Shown piece by piece: positions 56,281-64,000 of a stretch of DNA of 64,000 nucleotides. The stretch comes from Lytechinus pictus (taxonomy: Eukaryota > Echinodermata > Echinoidea > Temnopleuroida > Toxopneustidae). The translations under genes were made by a program, and so were the position numbers. The DNA lies in the NCBI RefSeq assembly GCF_037042905.1, contig NC_087261.1, positions 20,351,117 through 20,415,116 of the forward strand, given 5' to 3'. The notes under the pieces were generated by a model. That model saw nothing but the letters and a program-made list of their open reading frames with translations, had not been told where the DNA came from and did no database searches. Numbering within the stretch: the stretch's first letter is position 1; each line of letters begins with the position of its first letter.

Positions 56281-58497
56281 TGGGATTGAACAGATCATTG
56301 ACTTGATGGCTCTTCTCCACACTGTCCTGTCACTTGGGTCAATGTGGGTAATGTTAGACACTTTCTTGTCTTCTTTGATTGTTTAATCACATCTTGTGAG
56401 AGAGGAGTATAATTTGCCGATCCATGACATGAAAAGCAGTGGAAATACCTGTAATATACTAGTAGCTGTATCTTTGAAGCTCGGCCCATCACTCTATCCA
56501 ATCAAAGACATGCCTAGTTCCGAACATAGCCACAGGCCTGCATAGCCAGGCCGGGTCTTTGGTCTAATGCCTTCACCACAGGAGGCAGCAAGTGAAACAT
56601 AGACAGCTTTAGTTGGTGGCCAACACCAGTTAATGGTGGGTAAACGCCCCAAGAGTTTTGAATTTCCAAGGGCCATGGAGGGTTGAGAGTCTCTTAAATC
56701 ACTTAATAGGCCTTTTGGAATTGTACAGTCTGATTCCTGCAGCGTTGACTGATGTCCGGCAGTTTCTTTGGAGTAGTACACCAACAGATAACTTCTCTGA
56801 TGCTAGATCTCTATCAGAGAGAGAGAACAAAAATAATTTGGAGTTATACTGGATAACGATAGACTGATCTTGATAAATCTCCTAGCTCTTTGTTTTTCGA
56901 TTCAATACTTCAGTATTGTCCAGAAAAAAAAAGATATTAGAAAAATATTAAAAAGCTACAGAAAGGGATTATATCCTGAAATTTTCAGCCTATTCCACGC
57001 TGAAGGGTTTTTAACAAGCTAGAAAAATAGGCAGGTATTTTATTTTTAAATCAATAAATCTATCCAATTATTCCAGTAAAACAATTTTTTTATTTTACAT
57101 CCCTCACATAATACCCACTTTAGGACACACATGTTCATAATAATCTTGTAAATATTGATTTGGAACAGCAATATAAACTGTTGGGGGTTATACTAAAACT
57201 AAAGATAGGCTTAAAAATATCTAAAACTCCATTAATGGGAATAAGTGATTATGACATGCATGTTCTACTTAAAGAGCATGAGCCGATCTATAGACCATAT
57301 ATTTAACTACACAATTTCACAAATGATTTGATTGATATACATCATGTACTTCTTTTTAGAAATAAAAATAATCACAAACTGGTATTCATCCCTATCTTTC
57401 TTTTTTTTTGGCACATTACACTATTACCCCCCACAATTTTTTTTTTATAAATCACCTTTTATTCATAAAAAAAGGGAATCAATTACAATAATATGCCCAG
57501 GTTATCAGTTCTAACCGAACGTAATACAGGGCAACATAAATTGAGTACAGTAAAGGTATATATAAACAAACATAAAACAAGAGATAATAATTATTTACAT
57601 ATCAAACACATCAATTCAATTCATAACAAAATTCATACTTAATAGAGTGATGAGAAGGGGAAAGGAGGGGATGTGCTATCCCGTGGTTTAACTTAAGTTG
57701 TTCTGATATTAAAATGAGTTCATTGTACTAACGTATAGTATTACAAAAATATATAAATTATGCAATTATAAATATATGAACAGATAAAGTGTAAATTCAC
57801 ATAAGTAGGCCTAAATCTTGAGTTTATATTTTATATACATGTATATAACAGGTGTGATTTTGTTCCTCAAATTATATGATATATCACAGTCTGGCATACA
57901 TAAATGAAACAAGAATGGTTGGAATAAAAAGAAATTACGGTGGGAAGAATTAGGAAGCAAGGGCTGATGGAAATGAAATGGTGTGGAAAAGGTTTGGAAG
58001 AAGAGAAGAAATAGGAAAAGGGGAGAAGGGAATATAGATAAAGAGGTAGAGAGGGGGTGAAGTATAAGGAAAAGGGAAGAGGAATCAGTCCTTACGCCAT
58101 AATAATCTGAACAGCATAGTAATGACAGAAAAATTAGCAAATAATTATCTTTAGATGTACAACAATTATATTTGGGAAATTCAGAATGAGAATTAGTGGA
58201 GAAGTGTCATGTCGGTCCACTGTGGTTCAGTCTTTGCATTGTAGATCACGTATGAACCAATTAGTGCTAATTTACTCAATGTAAGGATAACATCTTTGTA
58301 TTTCCTTGAACCGACGTGGTATAGAATTGTCTTAATTAATGATCACTTCGAATTAGAGTCTCACTGCCCGTTTGAGAAAACTTGTTATAATAACAAATTT
58401 GCAGTAACAGTATTAAGCTACTGAAATCATTTGATTTGATTGTCCGATAGTAAACTTTATATAGACACTGTGCATTTGTTATAATAAGAAATCTCTA
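56281..58497. other. Intergenic; no DSCC1 terminal exon found
   Basis: Minus-strand sequence at 56290-56400 (ITHIDPSDRTVWRRAIKS in one frame) could be a LINE relic, uncertain. Purine-rich tract at 57905-58090. No acceptor plus DCC1-like tail seen. Confidence 0.35.
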
Positions 58498-58659
58498 GTG
58501 TAGTAGGCTTCATGGTACACCACGTATCTTTCTTGGGCAAGTGTTGGTCCTGGAAAGACCTCATTCTCCTGAGTACGACAAGAACACACTTGTCGAAAAG
58601 TTGAGATTGGGTGGTCCTTTTCAGGACCAACACATGGTGTACCGTGAAACCTACTACAC
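58498..58659. mobile_element. 162-bp MITE, TA target site
   Basis: GTGTAGTAGGCTTCATGGTA and TACCGTGAAACCTACTACAC ends, TA-flanked; inner GTGTTGGTCCTG / AGGACCAACAC pairing. Confidence 0.8.
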
Positions 58660-58750
58660 TATTTTTCTTTGCCATGGAAACCTTCAGAAGAAATCTTTAT
58701 GAAACAGAACCTTGGTTTTGAAGGCATGTAGTCTTAGTTTCAAGAACCCT

Positions 58751-59112
58751 TAAAGGTATTGTTTAACTTTGTGAGCAGCCGATTAAAAAAATTATCAAAC
58801 CAAGATGAAACATGTGTACAAGTGCATGTATTCGAACTAATAAACCCTGAAAACAACCATTATTGAGAATGAAAAGCTAAAACTACAAGGCAAACACCGA
58901 TTTTGTAAATAGTACACATATGTGTATGGGATGAAATTAAGATGGTGTTTACGGTCACTTTATATTTCAATTTTTGAAGCACTAAATAATTATTTTCGAA
59001 CGCAATTTTTTCTGGGCTTCATTTTTGTAACATATCACAGACACAGGTGACAAGTGTGACCTTCTAGCTCAGATTTTTTAAAAGTCATACCAATGTTAAC
59101 CAATCACTGTAA
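58751..59112 (-). repeat. Dispersed repeat, copy 2
   Basis: Inverted copy of 41630-42013, ending about 35 bp from the DSCC1 donor at 59145. Confidence 0.75.
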
Positions 59113-59145
59113 GTATTAGTATATCTAGTGCAGACTGTGACTTAC

Positions 59146-59208
59146 TCAATGTATGCAGTAATCTCATCTAGCGTCCACTTCTCCTTCGTTTTAAACAAGA
59201 CATCAAAC
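59146..59208 (-). CDS. DSCC1: DSCC1 internal exon (d)
   Basis: 63 nt completing Arg, then FDVLFKTKEKWTLDEITAYI plus two bases. The acceptor is TTGTTTCAG|G; the donor GA|GTAAGT is near-consensus. Without splicing the frame would run into TAA immediately, so splicing on is favoured. Confidence 0.85.
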
Positions 59209-62200
59209 CTGAAACAAAAGGAAAAGAAATGAAAGCATTTACATCTACCAATATACAAATAATGCACGTGAGCGCGTGCATGCAGGGCCAAATAATAAAC
59301 GATGTGCGAGAAGAGTCAATGGATATACCGCACCGAGGTCCGCAGGACCGAGTGCAGTATATCCATTTGGCGAGTCGAGCACAGAATTCATTATTTAGGT
59401 CCTCTATGCACAAGAATGAGTGCATTGTTTGATTTATACAACCCCCCCTCCTCCCCCATGTTACTGAGTTGCCCCGAATGCAATATTTGATCTAAATTCT
59501 ATATATTTCTAGATAATTCCAGACCTCGCACAATCCTGCACTCTGACGTCAGAGTGCAGGATAGTACTTTTGGTATAACATCAGAGTGCAGGATAGTGCA
59601 TTTTGGATGCAATAGTGCAATTCGCTGAATATCATGTGATCCGATTTGGACCAATCAGATTACAGAACATTCTTAGGAGTTGTATAAAATTGCATCATTC
59701 TCAATTAAAGCATGTCTACAGCTTTGGTTAACGTTTGCAAACACTGGCAGATCCAGGCGGAGATACAAGGGGTGCGAGACCTGTCTGTATTTTAAGAATT
59801 GCACATTGAATAAACATATATATGTTACGGAACCCTCATCACAAAAAATAGGAAATGTTGACTAACCTTTCTCGTTCAGTCTCTGGGAGTTCTGATAGCG
59901 GGAAGTGCCATGTAACAGGCGGGGAACAGGATCTATCAATCAATGCAAGACCCTGGGAGAAATGAAATGAAATGGTTATAACAGCAATGTTTGCAACCAA
60001 TCTACTTTAAGGTGATGGAGCATATACGTTGACACAACATTTGCTCCTTCGTCATTTACTCTGGTCTTAACATCTTTAAGAGTGCATAGGGTTTGAGTTG
60101 GGATTGTAATAGAGATTTTTGGTTCAGACTAATGTAAAAAAAATGATTATGGTTTATTTAGTTTTTGAGGTTAGGTTTCATTCAAGGCTTAACAAGCAGA
60201 TTTTCCATCGGAGCAAATGTTGCCTGAGCACATGTCATGGAACCACATATCCCGCACAACATACAATATCAGCATTGACATCTATTCACTTTCACTCCTG
60301 TACCTATGGCGACCTGACAACCAGCATTTAATGATCATGCGAATACAATCACAAAAGACACAATCTCCAGCGAGTCATCTATTCTCGTACACAACTTAGC
60401 AGCATGCACATCACTACACTAAAATCCAAATTTTTATGAGATGATGAATTCAGAAACGAATTCAATGTACATCAATAAAGGGGTACTCCAGGAGGGAAAT
60501 AGCAACATGATTCAAAATTTCAAACAGATAAAACAAATTCAGCAAAATAAATCAATTTCTTCAAAGTCAGGGGCCCGTTTCATAAAGGACTTTGCCAATA
60601 TGGCAACTACCATGGTAACAGGGCTCAGCAGCCAATCATAATCAAAGTTACCATGGTAGTTGCCGTTATGGCAACAGTTGTAAGTTCCTTATGAAACGGG
60701 CCCCAGATGTGGCAACAGAAATTATAACATTTCAAAGTTCGTATTATATCAGTGAAATACCCAATGGTGTCATCCCCCATCAATTTTTTATTGCATCTAT
60801 TCACTTTGTTTCCTCATAGAATGTAAACATAGGATTGACTATGGATTGAATATAAGATGATCATTGTTGAAAGTTATATCTTTTACAAGGGGAACATGTC
60901 TTTCACACATGTATGAAAGTATAAAATAATTATGATTTCATGTACATTGTAATAAGATAAGAAAAGGGAAAGTGAGGACATGGCCTGTCCAAGCATGCAC
61001 GTAACTGTTTTCACAAAATATTGCTAGACTTTAAAATTCAATGACTTTATTGATCAGATTTTGATGAAATCTAAATTGAATTTATTTACTTTATTCTACT
61101 TGTTTATTTACTCTAGTTAATCAAAGACGGCTGAGTCAGCAAATCTGCATATATATCCCCCCTTCAATGTAAAGTATCTACATATACAGTTGCGCTCAAA
61201 AGTTAGTGAACCCCACCAAAAAATGCACTTCGTCATGATGAGTGTTGAATGTTCGGCAAGCCCAGAGAAACAAACTTCATTGAATGTGATATTTCATCAC
61301 CCGACATGGCAGAGTTTGACCACTTTTAATAAATCTGTTCATTTTCCGGTAGAGTCCACTATATTTTGAGCACCACTGTACGTGCCATGATTTATTTAAA
61401 GGAGAATGAAACTCTTGGAGCAAGTTAGCTTTTGTGGAGGCAGAAAAAATCAAAGAATAAGATCAACAAAATTTTGAGTAAAATAGGACTAGCAATAGAA
61501 GAGTTATGAGCATTTGAATGTCGAGATCACTAATGCTATGGAGATCCTCCCATTGGCAATGCGACCAAGATCTATGATGTCACAGATGAACAACTCTCCC
61601 CTTTTGGACACTGAAAATATACCCCAAAACATCTCTTTTTGCTCATTCTAATCATATGACAAACGATTCATCAATGATATAATGTTGTGAAACCTCTGTA
61701 CTTGTCCTCTCATAAAGAGAACACCTCACCTTGTGATAGACTCTATAAAAGTGAGAATATAAGTGAAATAAGTACTAAAGCAATGAGGGAGTTGTACGTG
61801 TGTGACATCACAGATCTTGGTCGCATTGCCAATGGGAGGATCTACATGGCATTAGTGATCTCAATATTCAAATGCTCATAACTTTCTTATTATTCATTCA
61901 ATCTTCCTCAAACTTTCAACAATATGTTTCTTTGATTTTTCTCTTTGATATGGATTCAGCTGGTTTCAAGGGTTTCATTTTCCTTTAAAGTGGATTGCCA
62001 CATACCTTGAGCTGTTGTTCTGTGGTGATCATACCCTCGGGTACACTCTGCTGCCAAACTTCAAGAAATTCTGTCAGATTGAACTGAAAGAAGGATAAAA
62101 TAACAATTCTGCAATCAATATTTAAGAGTTAGTTGATATGAAGTTGATATCTTAATGGAATCGTAATGATGTCTGTCTGCAGAACTTTGTACCATTTCCA

Positions 62201-63009
62201 GACATTAAAATTTCTATTTTTAAATTCTGCTTTCTTTAGAATTGTGGCAGATGCAATTTATCTACCATGACTACCATGAACACTCTGAAATCTGAATCAA
62301 CGAGTCTGAAGACCATCACTTGAGTATTAGAATCACCCCGAATCTGATTAAGTTTATTCAATATGTTACAGATTTAATATGAAGAAATAACCTCTTTGTG
62401 TGAATAGCTTTGCATTTGTTCAGTAATTATGTTTACATCAATATGATTTCGACCTTTTTGTTCCTTCTCTTATTTCTTTCCTGTATATATATACGCATAT
62501 ATGAATAAGTCGACAATATTTTCTTCATTTCCAAGGGGGATCCACACTTAACAAGCTTTGCTTTTAGTGGACCCCCTCATTTCCATTTATGCTCAATATT
62601 ATACTGTTTTTTTTTGTTTTACGAAGTAAGAATGCTCGTCTGTAAAATTGTACTTGATTTATATTACTTTATATTACTTTGTAATATGTTTTGAATGGAA
62701 ATGGAATAAAGAATTGAATTGAAAAAATAAATCCTCAGTGTCAATGCAACATAAATATCCAAGTAATCTTTGCAATAAAATTACTCAATAAAATTATCTA
62801 ATGTTTTGTGTCCTTTTTTATACTGTTACGTATCCTCTTAAATTTCTTGATCGTTTGAGGATTTTATAAGGGAAACTGGTTAAAATCTAAAAGTTGAGTA
62901 ATCTCAAAAGTCATAAGGTGACTTACTTTATCAGCAGGTCTCAACAGCATTTCTGCAAACAATCTGCAGATTTTGTCTGGATCTAAACTGTAGACAATGT
63001 CATCAGTAC
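59146..63009 (-). CDS. DSCC1: DSCC1 (DCC1) sister chromatid cohesion subunit, partial
   Basis: DCC1 joins CTF8 and CTF18 in the alternative RFC clamp loader that acts on PCNA at replication forks and supports sister chromatid cohesion in the nucleus. Four minus-strand exons (63009-62927, 62083-62006, 59952-59867, 59208-59146) splice cleanly. They read TDDIVYSLDPDKICRLFAEM..., KFNLTEFLEVWQQSVPEGM, LKGLALIDRS and ERERFDVLFKTKEKWTLDEI. These match the C-terminal winged-helix part of DCC1 as I know the family; EVWQQSVPEGM, LKGLAL and RF..LF..KEKWT are its signature stretches. The 5' exons lie beyond the window. The last donor (GA|GTAAGT at 59145) shows at least one more 3' exon, for the short C-terminal tail; I could not find it below 59 kb. 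Confidence 0.9.
59284..59401. repeat. Imperfect hairpin in DSCC1 intron
   Basis: GGGCCAAATAATAAACGATG and CAATGGATATACCGCACCGA pair with GTATATCCATTTGGCGAGTC and TTCATTATTTAGGTCC. Related to 25790-25870. Confidence 0.5.
59867..59952 (-). CDS. DSCC1: DSCC1 internal exon (c)
   Basis: 86 nt: GLALIDRSCSPPVTWHFPLS then ELPETERE plus two bases. The acceptor is TTCTCCCAG|GGT, the donor GAAAG|GTTAGT. Confidence 0.88.
60476..61110. mobile_element. Fold-back element with nested MITE in DSCC1 intron
   Basis: AAAGGGGTACTCCAGG left arm; right arm TTGCTAGACTTTAAAATTCA. Nested at 60570-60704 is a hairpin MITE. Confidence 0.5.
60570..60704. mobile_element. 135-bp hairpin MITE, GGGGCCCGTTTCATAA ends
   Basis: GGGGCCCGTTTCATAAAGGA and CCTTATGAAACGGGCCCC ends; inner GGCAACTACCATGGTAAC / GTTACCATGGTAGTTGCC is a perfect pair. 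Confidence 0.85.
61187..61378. mobile_element. 192-bp Tc1-like MITE
   Basis: CAGTTGCGCTCAAAAGTTAG and CTATATTTTGAGCACCACTG ends, TA on both sides. In DSCC1 intron. Confidence 0.75.
61396..61990. mobile_element. Fold-back element abutting a DSCC1 exon
   Basis: TTTAAAGGAGAATGAAACTC and TTTCATTTTCCTTTAAA ends; inner CAATGCGACCAAGATCTATG pairs with the CAGATCTTGGTCGCATTG arm. Its right end is 15 bp from exon (b). Confidence 0.75.
62006..62083 (-). CDS. DSCC1: DSCC1 internal exon (b)
   Basis: 78 nt, 26 codons, phase 0 at both ends: FNLTEFLEVWQQSVPEGM then ITTEQQLK. The acceptor is CTTTCAG|TTC, the donor CAAG|GTATGT. The most diagnostic exon. Confidence 0.9.
62927..63009 (-). CDS. DSCC1: DSCC1 internal exon (a)
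   Basis: 83 nt: two bases completing a codon, then 27 codons for TDDIVYSLDPDKICRLFAEM and LLRPADK. The acceptor is CTGATAG|GT, the donor AAA|GTAAGT. The first DSCC1 exon visible in the window. Confidence 0.85.
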
Positions 63010-64000
63010 CTATCAGAGAAGTGAATCATTTATTTATTTATTTATTTTATTTCCAGGCAAAAGACAACAAGAATATGTACAAGAGGAAGAAATTACCACC
63101 GACTGGTGCCCAAATTTATTTGACTTAATACGTCAGGTAAAATAGTTTGAATACAATTCATCTATTAACAATAATCAAACTTATATGATTTGATCTGATA
63201 AGGTGTTATCCATGACATCAATTGGTTATTGATAATGTTATGTCGCAGTTTCGTGAATTGTAAGGATATACAATTTAATTAAAAATTTAAAATAAAAGAA
63301 AGAAGCTCGGGTATAATGCTTTAAGCTCCTGCCCCAACCCTTCCCCCCCCCCTTTAACCCTAACCTCCCCTGTCAAAAAAACATACAAATAAAACTAAAA
63401 AATATATAAAACAAATGAAGATCAGACTGGACTTCCTCTAATTCAAATTGATTTTACAGATGAAGTCGGAGTAAAATTGATGAAAATCAGCAGAACACAA
63501 TAGTTTCACATTGTCCAAGTTGATATTTTATAAATTTCAATGGTAGCACAATGGTTCTCATGTGTCATTGGGTCACCAATTTAGACATCTTAATGAACAG
63601 AATTGTTTACTTTCCTTATAATGTGGTTTCAAAATCTCTTTAGAGCTTTACACCAATTTCTTTTGCGAATCTGTGCTTAAAAGTTGACCAGTATTCAGTC
63701 AACTTTAGGTTAGGAGTCCTAATATTTTTCTCCTTTTTCCATTTTGACCATAACCACTTTAACCCTTTGCGTGCGGGCCCGCGAAACCGGATACCTCTCC
63801 CTGCGGCGGAGCCGTTTTTGTACATAGCTGCTATTTTGATCTGTGGCGGTGTTTTCATAATCTATTGCTAATTACGCCAAACTGAAGTATTTTCAGGATT
63901 TTTAGTAAATGTAAGGATGAAAGATCAGCCTTTTTTCTTTCTAGAATTAAAGGTCTCGCTTCTCAAATCAACAGAATAGTTGAGAAATTTACGAGGAAAA
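63010..64000. other. DSCC1 intron/upstream, no further exon recognised
   Basis: (TTTA)n with ATTTCCAGGCAAAAGACAAC at 63028-63070 resembles a LINE 3' tail. GTGCGGGCCCGCGAAACCGG near 63772 is a GC-rich repeat-like patch. No DCC1-like coding seen. Confidence 0.4.

Noticed and set aside
56015-56320. Asp/Ile/Met-rich frames on both strands
   Set aside because: Translation of the (ATC)n repeat.
56290-56500. LINE C-terminus (DPSDRTVWRRAIKS on the minus strand)
   Set aside because: Only one short resembling stretch with stops on both sides; too little to call.
63640-63858. 72-codon minus-strand basic frame
   Set aside because: No recognised domain, no splice support, and it does not match DCC1.

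Overview
The window is a piece of a eukaryotic nuclear genome. It is AT-rich and dominated by introns, transposon debris and tandem repeats, with five spliced genes assembled by hand from exons with GT-AG borders and matching phases. The gene content (expanded CYP2-clan P450s, an echinoidin-like secreted C-type lectin, an SLC16-like transporter, DSCC1) and the style of the repeats fit a marine invertebrate deuterostome, most likely an echinoderm such as a sea urchin. That assignment is inference; no species-specific marker was tested.

Layout. 1-11.8 kb: repeats only (MITEs, an 820-bp mariner-like fold-back element, a 940-bp element carrying four perfect DR1 motifs, a LINE 3' fragment). 11.85-14.67 kb, minus strand: cytochrome P450 'A', two exons, with the terminal heme-cysteine exon not found. 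14.98-16.67 kb: an apparently perfect 847-bp tandem duplication. 17.8-19.8 kb: an AACGTT-rich satellite split by a 539-bp transposon. 20.46-25.71 kb, plus strand: cytochrome P450 'B', complete in three exons (515 aa), head-to-head with A. 27.05-37.78 kb, minus strand: a monocarboxylate-transporter-like protein, four exons (465 aa). 38.7-46.9 kb: fold-back elements, a 173-bp satellite array, and a 2.4-kb nested transposon inserted into that array. 46.89-49.23 kb, minus strand: a single-domain secreted C-type lectin, three exons (185 aa). 49.5-59 kb: SINEs, purine tracts, MITEs and one orphan ORF. 59.15-63.01 kb, minus strand: four internal/3' exons of DSCC1 (DCC1), a subunit of the alternative clamp loader CTF18-RFC.

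The genes do not form a pathway. The two P450s are a divergent duplicate pair with identical intron phases, and they share a sharply bounded near-identical tract at the end of exon 2 that suggests gene conversion. The most unusual material is in the repeats. Five elements have 8-bp target-site duplications (hAT-like); two of these insertions are confirmed by an uninterrupted sibling repeat unit inside the window. One carries a decayed ~115-bp tandem array in which only a CpG-rich 21-bp core (CTCGCGCTTCGCGCTCGCA type) is preserved, and the same core recurs across the window.
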